Below, one piece after another: positions 19,409 through 28,057 of a stretch of DNA of 64,000 nt (positions are counted from its first letter, which is position 1; each line of letters starts with the position of its first letter). Under the pieces are notes generated by a model. It had not been told where the DNA came from. It ran no database searches and saw nothing but the letters and a program-made list of their open reading frames with translations. The position numbers were made by a program, and so were the translations under genes. The DNA comes from Lautropia sp. (GTDB taxonomy: Bacteria; Pseudomonadota; Gammaproteobacteria; Burkholderiales; Burkholderiaceae_E), in contig JAUMUG010000002.1 of assembly GCA_030530775.1 (NCBI GenBank), positions 186,001-250,000 on the forward strand, given 5' to 3'.

Positions 19409-19468
19409 CTTGGATTCTCTCATGGTCAAAAACACCCACCTCGTCAAAGTCAACCGTCAATTATTCAG

Positions 19469-19496
19469 ATATCGGGCCAAATTGCCAATTCACAAG
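19469..19496 (-). promoter_or_regulatory. Sigma-32 (RpoH)-type promoter for grpE
   Basis: Read on the minus strand, CTTGTGA (19490-19496) is separated by 13 bases from CCCGATAT (19469-19476), close to the heat-shock consensus with the same spacing as the dnaK site. It is correctly placed about 60 bases before the grpE start. Confidence 0.8.
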
Positions 19497-19828
19497 GATG
19501 AGGGTATCGACCTCGTGCCGTCGTGGCGCTGTTCCCGCCCTGCCGCCTGCTTCCCTGCCGCCTGCTTCCCCGCCGCCCTTGCTTCCATTCACCGCTCCAA
19601 GCATCCGTGTGCCCGCCCCTCGTGCGTGGCATTCGTCTCCCCTTGCCGAAGCCGCCGTCCCCGCCAGCACGGCGGATGGGGTTCGGAAAACACCCGGCGA
19701 TGGATCGGGCGCTTACGGCCAAAATCACCCAAGCTGAATGGAGATCCACCGCAAGCGGGCGGAGTGGTCCACAATACGGGGGTCGGGCCCGCTGTCAGGC
19801 CCCCCAACACCAACTCAAAGGAAGAAAC

Positions 19829-20308
19829 ATGGGATTGATGTCGTTCATGAAGGAAGCCGGTGAAAAACTGTTCGGTGGCAGCAGCGCCCAAGCTGCAACC
19901 CCGGCAGCGGATCCGGCTGCCGCCAACCAGGCCGCCGCCGATGCCATCGTCGCCTACATCCACGCACAGAACCTGAGTGCCGAGAATCTGAGCGTCCAGT
20001 TCGATGGCGCCAGCAGCGCCGTCACCGTCTCCGGTCAGGCCGCGGATCAGGAAACCAAAGAGAAAATCCTGCTGTGCTGCGGCAACGTGGCCGGTGTCGA
20101 GAAAGTCAACGACGAGCTGACCGTGGCCGCCGGCGCCGCCGAAGCCAAGTACTACACCGTCGTCAAGGGTGACACCCTGTCGAAGATCGCCAAGGAGTTC
20201 TACGGCAACGCCAACCTCTACAACAAGATCTTCGAAGCCAACCGGCCGATGCTGTCACACCCGGACAAGATCTACCCGGGCCAGACCCTGCGCATTCCGC
20301 CGCAGTAA
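19829..20308 (+). CDS. BON-LysM domain protein (YgaU/Kbp-like)
   Basis: This protein of 159 residues resembles E. coli Kbp (YgaU), a cytoplasmic potassium-binding protein. It starts at ATG 19829 behind AAAGGAAG. An N-terminal MSFMKEAGEKLFGG is followed by an Ala-rich linker, a BON domain (about residues 50-100, with VTVSGQAADQETKEKILL) and a C-terminal LysM domain (YYTVVKGDTLSKIAKEFYG to QTLRIPPQ). There is no signal peptide. A strong terminator follows immediately, so it is a single-gene unit. Potassium binding is inferred from the family. Confidence 0.92.
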   Translation: MGLMSFMKEAGEKLFGGSSAQAATPAADPAAANQAAADAIVAYIHAQNLSAENLSVQFDGASSAVTVSGQAADQETKEKILLCCGNVAGVEKVNDELTVAAGAAEAKYYTVVKGDTLSKIAKEFYGNANLYNKIFEANRPMLSHPDKIYPGQTLRIPPQ

Positions 20309-20328
20309 GACCACCCGGTCCCCGCAAC

Positions 20329-20372
20329 GCCCCTGCTCCGGCCTCATCGATGGCCGGCAGGGGCTTTTTTTT
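20329..20372 (+). terminator. Strong intrinsic terminator after the BON-LysM gene
   Basis: GCCCCTGCTCCGGCC pairs with GGCCGGCAGGGGC across an eight-base loop and is followed by an eight-T run. It begins 20 bases past the stop codon. Confidence 0.92.
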
Positions 20373-20685
20373 GTGCCTCCAGCCCGCATCGGACGCCGGG
20401 ATGGCGGCACCCCGTCGAGATTTGCCCCCGCGACACCGAAGACGATCCGCGCCCGGCAGTCCTTGCGGGGGAAAACTGCATCGTGGCCACTCCGGACCAT
20501 GTTCCCGTCGAAATGACGGGATCGTTCCCTGCTGTTCGATCGACCGGAATGTAAGGCACGGAACTACACTCGAAGGCACGATCAACGACCGTTGCGCGAC
20601 GACTCGCGATGTAGGACGGGGCGTATTGCACGCCTGCCCCGCGCCTGCAACCGACCCGCGCCGCCTGGACAACAGCCTTTACTTC
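20373..20685. other. Spacer upstream of the lipoprotein gene
   Basis: No gene or clear promoter was recognised in these 313 bases. The frame of the lipoprotein remains open through most of it but contains no plausible signal or domain. Confidence 0.35.
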
Positions 20686-21645
20686 ATGTCGAACAAACAC
20701 AAAATCCTGCCTGTCAGCCTATCCCTGATGTTCGCACTGAGCGCCTGCGGTGGCGGCGGGGGCAGCACCGAGAAAGCCGTGTCCGCCACTCCCGACGCAC
20801 CGTCGAACACCATCGTATCGGGCGATACATCCAACGGTGGTAGCACGCAGACCGGTGCCGGAAACCCGTCCGCCGCAGCCAGCACCGTCGCACTGGCCCA
20901 GGCTCCGATTTCCGCCGTTGGTGTCAGCGGTGCGGTGCTTGCTGCCATGCTCGACACCCGTGCCCCGGACCTGAGCATGATGGGCTCGGACGCCTTGCCC
21001 ATTGCCCAGCCGGCGGCCAACCGCTATGGCGAAGCCATCGAAGACAGCGACACCCCTTTCGTGAGCGCCTCTCAGCAGCTCGAGCCCAGCAATTACGTTC
21101 CGCTGTCCGATGACGCTCCATTCAACCCCTACGTCAACGATCGGTACGCGCCGGCCAACGGAGGCAGCAGGTATCACGCCAGCAATTTCGTGCAGAATCG
21201 CTGGAACATCAGCAGTACGGCCGGCACACCCTTCAATGCGATGGAAATGAGTGTCGGCCTGGCCACCACCGATACCACGCTGTCATTGGGTGAAGTGCTG
21301 AACCTGAATGTCGGCAGCGGTGGCAACCGGAGCAGCACGACACTGATCGCCAGTGCCGCCTATAGCACAGCCAAAGATGATTTGGTGCCATATGGTCAGG
21401 TACTGCAACAATGGAACAATGGCCTGGCGATCGTTCAGTTGATGCTGCAGCAGGGCAAAGATGGAGACGAGGCCGAACTGTGCTGGAACGTTCAGGTGCC
21501 CGACATGATCCGGCTGGTATGCAACAGCTGGGAAGTGCCCGACGACTGGACACCCGGCCAACCACTGAAGCTGGACAGCTACTACATCGAGGACAATCGC
21601 TCGGTCTATCCGAACGAGGCCGGCACGCTGTACTGGCGCGGCTGA
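20686..21645 (+). CDS. Lipoprotein of unknown function
   Basis: This is a 319-residue lipoprotein. ATG 20686 gives a signal peptide, MSNKHKILPVSLSLMFALSA, with Cys21 in the lipobox LSAC followed by a glycine run. Ser/Thr/Gly-rich linker follows to about residue 110. The rest is a globular domain with NRWNISSTAGTPFNAMEMSVG, ending in a segment with two cysteines (AELCWNVQV and RLVCNSWEVPDDW) and YYIEDNRSVYPNEAGTLYWRG. I do not recognise the family. It precedes a DUF945 gene by 82 bases on the same strand and may be co-transcribed. It is probably anchored in the outer membrane facing the periplasm or surface. Confidence 0.8.
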   Translation: MSNKHKILPVSLSLMFALSACGGGGGSTEKAVSATPDAPSNTIVSGDTSNGGSTQTGAGNPSAAASTVALAQAPISAVGVSGAVLAAMLDTRAPDLSMMGSDALPIAQPAANRYGEAIEDSDTPFVSASQQLEPSNYVPLSDDAPFNPYVNDRYAPANGGSRYHASNFVQNRWNISSTAGTPFNAMEMSVGLATTDTTLSLGEVLNLNVGSGGNRSSTTLIASAAYSTAKDDLVPYGQVLQQWNNGLAIVQLMLQQGKDGDEAELCWNVQVPDMIRLVCNSWEVPDDWTPGQPLKLDSYYIEDNRSVYPNEAGTLYWRG

Positions 21646-21727
21646 TCCGACGTGGCCGCTCCGATGCGGCCACTTGCATCACATCATCTTTCGATCACGC
21701 CGAAGCCTCTCCAGCAGAAGAAAACCC

Positions 21728-23296
21728 ATGAATCGCATCGTCGGTATCACAGCACTCACCTGCATCGCCCTGGGAGGTGCCTATACAGCCGGCAGCTGGT
21801 GGCTCGGCCAGCGCATCGAAAATCACTATCGACAGCATCTGGACCGGATCGCGCTGAGACTGGGCACCGACAAAGTGCTCGAACGCAGCTACGAACGGGG
21901 TGTGTTCGGTTCGCGCTCGAAACTGGTACTGGCGCTGAAACTGCCGCTACCTCCGTTTGCGTCAGGACCCGACCTCGATACCTATATCCCCGAAGCAGCG
22001 GTCTCTGGCCCCTCCTCCGGCGGCATCGAAGCGCCCGTGCCGGAAACGATGAACGAAACCCTCGATCACGGAACGGACGAAACCAAAGCGGGAACCGACA
22101 GCGGAGAAACCGCCCCGATCCAGACGACGACCATCCACATCCATCTGGTACAGGATCTGCGTCACGGTCCCGTTGTCGACTGGCGTCTGGCAGCCGTGGC
22201 CACTCGGACTCGCATCACCCGGATCGATGGAATAGACGATGCCATCCGGCGATCCTTCGCCAAGGCACGGCTGCCGGTGCTGCATACGGTACATCGCTTC
22301 GACCGGGGCATCGACGGACGGTTCGTGCTGCCGGCGGGCGAATTGCTCCCAGCGGGCGCACCGGATGGCCGGGTGCACTGGCAGGCCCTGAGCTACCGTT
22401 TCGATCTCGACGCCAGCCGTGCCCGCCTCACCGGCACGACGAGTTGGCCGCTGCTGTCGGCCGACCTCGTCCAGCGTGCGGAGGACGGCAGCATCCAGCG
22501 CGCCCAGGTAACGATGGCAGGCCTGCAAGGCCGTCATGAGTCGAATGTGAAGGACCGGCAGTGGCTGATGATCCCCGGCACCCAAACCGGCAAACTGGAT
22601 CGGTTGGACATCTTGATTTCGACACCGGGACGACGCGGCACGGACTTCAGGATGGAACTGGCAGACATCCTGTTCGATCACCGGACGACGAAGCAGGAGC
22701 AGTTGCTGAGCATGTCTCGACGCATCGGCGCCCGGGGAAGGATCGGAAACACGTTACTGGATCGGGTGCAGCTGGACACCGAGCTCAAACGCATCGACGG
22801 CACGGTGCTGGCCCAACTGCAAAGTCTGGTCGCGCATTGGCTGACGACCGACTCACCCGAAGATGATCAGCCCCGTGAGGCCGACTTCGCGCAAATGCTG
22901 AACAGTCTGCTGGCCGACGGTCCAGAACTGAAGGAAAGTATCGGTATCACACTCGGTGGCGACACCGCCCGTTTCGACTACGGTGTCAGGCTGAACCCGG
23001 CAGTCAGCGCCGTTTCGGAGGAACTGCCACTGCAGATGCAGCTGACACAGCGCACACAGACGACGGCCTCGCTGCATCTGCCGCGCAGCTGGTCCAGGAA
23101 GATGGCCGAGATCATCGACGATCCCGAGATGAGCGCCGAGTCTCTGTCGAACATGGCCGATTTCTTTGCCATGCAGGGCTTTCTGCAACATGAAAACGAT
23201 GGCTGGAGCGCCCACGCCGAATTGAACCATGGCGAAGTCAAGCTCAACGGCAAGACACTGTTCGATGCCGGCAGCCTGGACATGACCGGCCAGTAG
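21728..23296 (+). CDS. DUF945 (YdgA-like) protein
   Basis: This is a 522-residue membrane-anchored protein of the DUF945 family. ATG 21728 gives an N-terminal anchor with VGITALTCIALGGAYTAGSW. The family signature WWLGQRIENHYRQHLD and the RSYERGVFGSRSKLVL segment follow. The remainder alternates strand-like repeats with a QMQLTQRTQTTASLHLPRSW region near residue 450. Such proteins are thought to sit in the inner membrane with a large periplasmic domain; no activity is established. An acidic Thr/Glu-rich insert occurs at about residues 95-135. Confidence 0.82.
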   Translation: MNRIVGITALTCIALGGAYTAGSWWLGQRIENHYRQHLDRIALRLGTDKVLERSYERGVFGSRSKLVLALKLPLPPFASGPDLDTYIPEAAVSGPSSGGIEAPVPETMNETLDHGTDETKAGTDSGETAPIQTTTIHIHLVQDLRHGPVVDWRLAAVATRTRITRIDGIDDAIRRSFAKARLPVLHTVHRFDRGIDGRFVLPAGELLPAGAPDGRVHWQALSYRFDLDASRARLTGTTSWPLLSADLVQRAEDGSIQRAQVTMAGLQGRHESNVKDRQWLMIPGTQTGKLDRLDILISTPGRRGTDFRMELADILFDHRTTKQEQLLSMSRRIGARGRIGNTLLDRVQLDTELKRIDGTVLAQLQSLVAHWLTTDSPEDDQPREADFAQMLNSLLADGPELKESIGITLGGDTARFDYGVRLNPAVSAVSEELPLQMQLTQRTQTTASLHLPRSWSRKMAEIIDDPEMSAESLSNMADFFAMQGFLQHENDGWSAHAELNHGEVKLNGKTLFDAGSLDMTGQ

Positions 23297-23449
23297 GCCG
23301 ACGATCCGGCATCCGGAGCATGAGAACGATGACCGGAGCGCCCATGCGAGCCGGATGAGAGGTCCTTACGGCCGCCCCGCCAGTCGGGACCTCGGGGGCC
23401 GGGGAACGGGACTCAGGGATCGGGGAAGTTCCGGGCCTGGATTCAGGTG

Positions 23450-23469
23450 TACTGTATTGCAAGCCAGTA
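23450..23469. promoter_or_regulatory. Perfect inverted repeat resembling a LexA/SOS box
   Basis: TACTG (23450-23454), ten bases, then CAGTA (23465-23469); with the flanking bases the arms are six-base GTACTG/CAGTAC. The spacing and arms match the LexA pattern CTG-N10-CAG, although the centre is not the usual AT run. It lies 30 bases before the gabT remnant and about 200 before gabD, which are not usual SOS genes, so another regulator is equally possible. Confidence 0.4.
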
Positions 23470-23499
23470 CGACTTCCTGAAATACTGTTCGTGGATACC

Positions 23500-23667
23500 A
23501 TGGCGGCCGATTCATACAGTACCCACGCCAACGTGATCCGCATCCTGGTTCCACTGACGGCTGCCGATGCGCTCCTGGACGAAGGCCTGCAGATCATCGC
23601 CGACGGTCTGGCGGCGGCCCTGCAGGGTCGGTCTCCCGTCACGACCTTTTCAAGCTGCTCACGATGA
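23500..23667 (+). pseudogene. C-terminal remnant of 4-aminobutyrate aminotransferase (gabT)
   Basis: This 55-codon frame (ATG 23500 to TGA 23667) encodes HANVIRILVPLTAADALLDE followed by GLQIIADGLAAAL. That is the C-terminal end of class-III GABA aminotransferases (GabT). The PLP-binding body, about 380 residues, is missing, and nothing upstream resembles it. The stop codon overlaps the start of gabD in an ATGA, the arrangement expected for an original gabT-gabD operon. I infer that gabT was deleted down to its tail. It may still serve as a leader frame for translational coupling of gabD. Confidence 0.75.
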
Positions 23668-25145
23668 CCCACCAAACTCGATCCCCTCTCAGCAAGCTGC
23701 AGGATCTCAGCCTGCTCAAAACCGATGCCCTGATCGACGGTCGATGGCTGGCGGGCGTTTCGCGCTTTGCCGTCACCGACCCCGCCACCGGCCAGCATCT
23801 GGCCGATGTCGCCAATCTGGGAGCCGATGACGCTGGCCACGCCATCGATGCCGCCGACGCCGCCTGGGCCGGCTGGCGTACGATGACCGCCAAGCGACGC
23901 TCGGGTCTGCTGCGCAAGTGGTTCGATCTGCTGATGGCCAATCAGGAAGACATCGCCCGCATCATGACCGCCGAACAGGGCAAACCGCTGGCCGAAGCCC
24001 GCGCAGAGGTGGCCTATGGTGCCAGCTTCGTCGAATGGTATGCCGAAGAAGCCAAGCGCACCAACGGCGAAACCCTACCCCAGTTCGACGACAACCGCCG
24101 GCTGATGGTCGTCCGGCAGCCGATCGGTGTCTGCGCTGCCATCACACCATGGAACTTTCCGTTGGCGATGATCACCCGCAAAGTGGCCCCGGCGCTGGCC
24201 GCCGGCTGCACCGTGGTGATCAAGCCGGCCGAAGCCACCCCGCTGACCGCGCTGACAGCGGCCGAACTGGCGGTGCGCGCCGGCATCCCGGCCGGCGTGA
24301 TCAACGTGATCACCGCCGATGCCGACAACAGCGTCGCCGTCGGCAAAGCCTTGTGCGCGAGCGATGTCATTCGTCATCTGAGCTTCACCGGCAGTACCGA
24401 AGTCGGCCGCATCCTGATGGCCCTGAGCGCACCCACCATCAAAAAACTGGCGCTGGAGCTGGGCGGCAACGCTCCCTTCATCGTCTTCGACGACGCCGAT
24501 ATCGATTCTGCCGTCGAAGGAGCCATCGCCAGTAAGTACCGCAATGCCGGCCAAACCTGCGTCTGCGCCAACCGCCTGTACGTGCAGGAAAGCATCTATG
24601 ACCAGTTCGTCGAGAAGTTCACCGCCAAAGTCAGGGCCTTCAAGGTCGGCAACGGCTTCGAGGAAGGTGTGGTACAGGGCCCGCTGATCGAAGCCGCTGC
24701 GCTCGACAAAGTGCAGAGCCACCTCGAAGACGCCGTAGCCAAGGGAGCCAAGGTGCAGACCGGCGGCCAGCGGCTGGGCGGCCAGTTTTTTGCGCCGACC
24801 GTACTGACCGAAGTGACGGCCGAGATGAAAGTGGCCCGCGAAGAAACCTTTGGTCCGCTGGCGCCGATCTTCCGCTTCAGGACCGAGCAGGAAGTGATCG
24901 ATGCGGCCAACGCGACCGAGTTCGGTCTGGCCAGCTACCTCTACAGTCGTGACGTCGGCCGCATCTTCCGCGTGGCCGAGGCGCTGGAGTACGGCATGGT
25001 CGGCATCAACGTCGGTATCCTGGCCTCCGAACACGTTCCCTTCGGCGGCGTCAAACAATCGGGCCTGGGTCGCGAAGGCGCCAAGGCCGGCATCGACGAA
25101 TACCTCGAAATGAAGTACCTGTGCGTGGGTGACGTGCTGAAGTAA
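23664..25145 (+). CDS. gabD: NAD(P)-dependent succinate-semialdehyde dehydrogenase
   Basis: This aldehyde dehydrogenase oxidises succinate semialdehyde to succinate at the end of the GABA shunt. It has 493 residues. Family marks are GVCAAITPWNFPLAMITRK (cofactor site), LELGGNAPFIVFDDAD (general-base Glu) and GQTCVCANRLYVQE, in which the first Cys is the nucleophile. SSADH enzymes often carry a second nearby Cys, as here. The C-terminus ends EYLEMKYLCVGDVLK. Its start overlaps the stop of the gabT remnant, so without an intact gabT the semialdehyde must come from another transaminase or from other routes. Confidence 0.94.
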   Translation: MTHQTRSPLSKLQDLSLLKTDALIDGRWLAGVSRFAVTDPATGQHLADVANLGADDAGHAIDAADAAWAGWRTMTAKRRSGLLRKWFDLLMANQEDIARIMTAEQGKPLAEARAEVAYGASFVEWYAEEAKRTNGETLPQFDDNRRLMVVRQPIGVCAAITPWNFPLAMITRKVAPALAAGCTVVIKPAEATPLTALTAAELAVRAGIPAGVINVITADADNSVAVGKALCASDVIRHLSFTGSTEVGRILMALSAPTIKKLALELGGNAPFIVFDDADIDSAVEGAIASKYRNAGQTCVCANRLYVQESIYDQFVEKFTAKVRAFKVGNGFEEGVVQGPLIEAAALDKVQSHLEDAVAKGAKVQTGGQRLGGQFFAPTVLTEVTAEMKVAREETFGPLAPIFRFRTEQEVIDAANATEFGLASYLYSRDVGRIFRVAEALEYGMVGINVGILASEHVPFGGVKQSGLGREGAKAGIDEYLEMKYLCVGDVLK

Positions 25146-25361
25146 CGCATGCGCGGACACGCTCATCGCCCGGCCCGCGGCCTCGTCTTCACCGACGGCC
25201 ACGACCGGGAGGCAACGTTCCTGGCGAACGCGGGCTTCTTGCCACCCTGCTGCCCACTCGGGCGGCACGCGTGACCCGGAGCCAAGCCGATCGTCCACTC
25301 CGGGCCCGCCCATTGCACATCCCCATCGACCCGGCCGCTCGGCTGCGCAGAGAAACGTCTT

Positions 25362-27119
25362 TCAGCGTACACCGCGCAGCAACCGTGCCGTCGCCAGCGC
25401 GCCCAGCGTCAGCCCGGCCACGATCGCTCCCATCACGCCCAGATAGGCACGATCGAGCGCCGCGGCGGCGGCCTGCGCCAGACGCACGGTACGTCCGGTC
25501 AACGCACCATCCGTCGCTGTGCGGTCCGCACCGTCCAAAGTGGCGGCGCCCTCCGGGACTGAACCCGCACCCGCACCAGAACCGGAAACCGCACCATGAC
25601 CGACATGCGGTGCCGCGTCGACACCACCGGTCATGCCGGTGTCCGGCCCGGCCCCGGCAGACGCAGACTGCTGCGCCAGCTCGATCAAAGGCATCACAGC
25701 GCCTGTACCTGCCACCGAACCCGAACCAGCACCGGCCACCGGCACACCGGTGCTGTGCTCGACCATCGCCACGGCCGTCGCGATGCTCTCGCGGGCACTG
25801 GCATCGATCCCCGGTGGCAGCACCATGAACACCGGATAGAGCGCATTCAACAGGCTGCCCAGCAACGCAATCGCCAGCAGCGCGCCGAATTCATAGGAAA
25901 CCTCTTCCACCGATGAAGCCATGCCGGCGCGATGCAGCGGTGCGCTTTCGATGATGGCGGTCGAAGCCACCGAAACCGTCGCCCCCAAGCCCAGCCCGGC
26001 CAATACCAGACCACCGACCAACCAGCCCACATGACCCGCCAGTCCCAGGGTACTGAACGACACGCCGGACGCCCCCACCGCCAGACCTCCGGCGATCAGC
26101 GGGCGCAGTCCAACCCGATGCAGGCAGGCACCACCCAGAATGGAGCTGGGCAGAGTGCCCAAAAACAGCGCCGATACCAGCAAGCCGCTTTCCCACGGTG
26201 TATAGCCCGCCACCCATTGATAACGCTGCGACACCGCCAGCAGCAACCCAGCCGTAGTGAAGGTGACGCAGACGGCCCCCAGCACGCCGGCCGAGAACAC
26301 CGGGTTGCGGAACAGCGCGAAATCCAGTAGCGGATAGGCCAGACGCCGCTGCCGGCGCACAAAGGCCAGACCGGCCGATATCACGGTGATCAGTGCAGCA
26401 GCCAGCAGCGGCCATGCAACCGGGCTGTGCGCCACGGTTTTGATGGCCGCCACCAGCGACGACAACGTAAGCAACCCCAGCACCGAGGACCACGAATCCC
26501 AGGGATGCGCTTCATCGGTGGCATGGTTGTGCGGCGCGCAGAACCAGGTGCCGACCCAGACCAACGCGATGATCGGCACGTTGATCAGAAAGATGGCGCC
26601 CCAGTGGAAATGCGCCAGCAGAAAGCCGCCCAGCAGCGGGCCCAGAATGGCACCGATCAGCGACAGGCTGGCCCAGATCGAAATGGCCAGCGCCCGCTCC
26701 CGCTCGTCGGCAAAGCCCTGCCGGATCAACGCCAGCGTCGCTGGCAACATCGCCGCGGCACCGATGGCCTGCAGTACCCGCGCCACGATCAGCCAACCCA
26801 CGGTGCCCGAACAAGCCGCCAGCAGCGAAGCCAAGCCGAAGATCACCAGCCCGAGCAAAAACATCCGCCGATGCCCGACACGATCGCCGAGCGTGCCAGC
26901 ACCCAGCAACAGCCCGGTGCTGACCAGCGGATAGGCGTTGATGATCCACAACCCTTCGGCCGCACTGGCGCCGATGTCCCGGGCCATCGTCGGCAAAGCA
27001 GTCAGCAAGATGGTGATGTCCAGCGTCACCAGCAGCAGACCCAACCCCACCATCGCCAGCAGCCACCAGCGCTGCGCGCGGCTCATCGGTTCGGCGTCAG
27101 TGCCGTTCGATGACCTCAT
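25362..27119 (-). CDS. MFS transporter, DHA2 (14-TM) drug exporter type
   Basis: This is a 585-residue inner-membrane exporter of the SmvA/QacA-like DHA2 family. ATG 27119 has AGGGTGG upstream. It shows motif D1 LLVTLDITILLTALPTMARDI in helix 1, motif A GDRVGHRRMFLLG after helix 2, and motif C-like IWASLSLIGAILGPLLGG in helix 5. Fourteen hydrophobic segments can be counted. Before the last helix there is an unusual Gly/Ala/Thr-rich stretch of about 90 residues with GAGSGSVAGTGAV- and SGSGAGAGSV-type runs. Substrates are likely quaternary ammonium or similar cationic compounds by family. No regulator gene is adjacent. Confidence 0.88.
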   Translation of the reverse strand: MRSSNGTDAEPMSRAQRWWLLAMVGLGLLLVTLDITILLTALPTMARDIGASAAEGLWIINAYPLVSTGLLLGAGTLGDRVGHRRMFLLGLVIFGLASLLAACSGTVGWLIVARVLQAIGAAAMLPATLALIRQGFADERERALAISIWASLSLIGAILGPLLGGFLLAHFHWGAIFLINVPIIALVWVGTWFCAPHNHATDEAHPWDSWSSVLGLLTLSSLVAAIKTVAHSPVAWPLLAAALITVISAGLAFVRRQRRLAYPLLDFALFRNPVFSAGVLGAVCVTFTTAGLLLAVSQRYQWVAGYTPWESGLLVSALFLGTLPSSILGGACLHRVGLRPLIAGGLAVGASGVSFSTLGLAGHVGWLVGGLVLAGLGLGATVSVASTAIIESAPLHRAGMASSVEEVSYEFGALLAIALLGSLLNALYPVFMVLPPGIDASARESIATAVAMVEHSTGVPVAGAGSGSVAGTGAVMPLIELAQQSASAGAGPDTGMTGGVDAAPHVGHGAVSGSGAGAGSVPEGAATLDGADRTATDGALTGRTVRLAQAAAAALDRAYLGVMGAIVAGLTLGALATARLLRGVR

Positions 27120-27466
27120 TTCAACCACCCTGTCACACCCTCCCGAACCGAAAACAAAAGCACATCGCACACCGGACCAAGCCCCTGCTTTCTTTCATCA
27201 TCGTCTTCATCCGCTCGGCCCGATGCCCGGGAGTCTGCGCGGGTCGACTCCACGTCCATGCCACGCGCAGCTCACCCCACCTCCATGCCACCTGCAGTCG
27301 GGATGCCTGACACAGACTGCTGCACACACCGTACCCGATCCGGGAGATCCACGCCGTTATACGCCGCTCCCCGCCCGCACGGTCCAGACAACTGGGGAAC
27401 AAGCGGTCGCCCCACTCGCGCACGCCGCTCCTCGCTCGCACGGTCCAGACAGTCCAGAGCCCGGAA
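27120..27466. other. Spacer between the exporter and speG, with a 30-bp direct repeat
   Basis: No gene is visible. A 30-base direct repeat occurs at 27361-27390 and 27422-27451 with two mismatches (both C/T). The remainder is unpatterned GC-rich sequence. The spacer lies downstream of speG and upstream of the exporter, both on the minus strand, so the exporter's promoter should be in it. Confidence 0.5.
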
Positions 27467-28033
27467 TCACTGCGCGCTTGGCGTCAGCATGGCGGGTTGA
27501 GCCGGCCGGTTGGCTGCCAGAAAATCATGCTGAAACAGGCACATCCGGGTCACATCCCGATACTGGCCATTGATGAAGAACTCGTGCCGCAGCAAGCCTT
27601 CCACTTCGAAGCCCAGTTTCTGGTAGATGTGCATCGCCTTTTCATTGTCCTTGTCGACGATCAGGTAGATTTTGTAGAGATTGAGCACGCTGAAGCCGTA
27701 CTCCATCGCCAGGCGTGCGGCCCGGCTGGCAATGCCTTTTCCCTGGTGATCGGGCGCGATGATGATCTGAAACTCCGCCCTGCGGTGCACGTGATCGATT
27801 TCGACCAGTTCGACCAGTCCGGTCCGCTGCCCGGCGACCTCCACCACGAAGCGGCGCTCGCGCTGATCGTGGATGTGTTCGTCGTACAGGGCCGACAGTT
27901 CCGCAAAGGTCTCGAAAGGTTCCTCGAACCAGTAACGCATCACGTTGGCATTGTTGTCCAACTGGTGCACGAAATACAGATCTTCGCGCTCCAGCGGACG
28001 CAATCTCAGATTTCTGATGTCATGGGTAGACAT
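27467..28033 (-). CDS. speG: Spermidine N1-acetyltransferase
   Basis: This is a GNAT enzyme that acetylates spermidine and spermine to detoxify polyamines. At 188 residues it is very close to E. coli SpeG along its full length: [49 protein letters not shown] and [20 protein letters not shown]. The acetyl-CoA loop [12 protein letters not shown] is intact. The start at ATG 28033 has AGAGG just before it. A duplicated 24-base block places a second in-frame ATG at 28057, which would add eight residues. The similarity to gammaproteobacterial SpeG is high for a betaproteobacterium and could mean acquisition by transfer. Confidence 0.93.
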   Translation of the reverse strand: MSTHDIRNLRLRPLEREDLYFVHQLDNNANVMRYWFEEPFETFAELSALYDEHIHDQRERRFVVEVAGQRTGLVELVEIDHVHRRAEFQIIIAPDHQGKGIASRAARLAMEYGFSVLNLYKIYLIVDKDNEKAMHIYQKLGFEVEGLLRHEFFINGQYRDVTRMCLFQHDFLAANRPAQPAMLTPSAQ

Positions 28034-28057
28034 GCCTCTGATGTCAGGCGTAGACAT
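28010..28057 (-). repeat. Tandem duplication of the speG start region
   Basis: Blocks 28010-28033 and 28034-28057 are 24-base imperfect copies (19 of 24 identical) in direct tandem. Each begins with an in-frame ATG and encodes MSTPDIRG and MSTHDIRN respectively. The upstream copy supplies the AGAGG that serves as ribosome-binding sequence for the downstream start. Confidence 0.75.
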
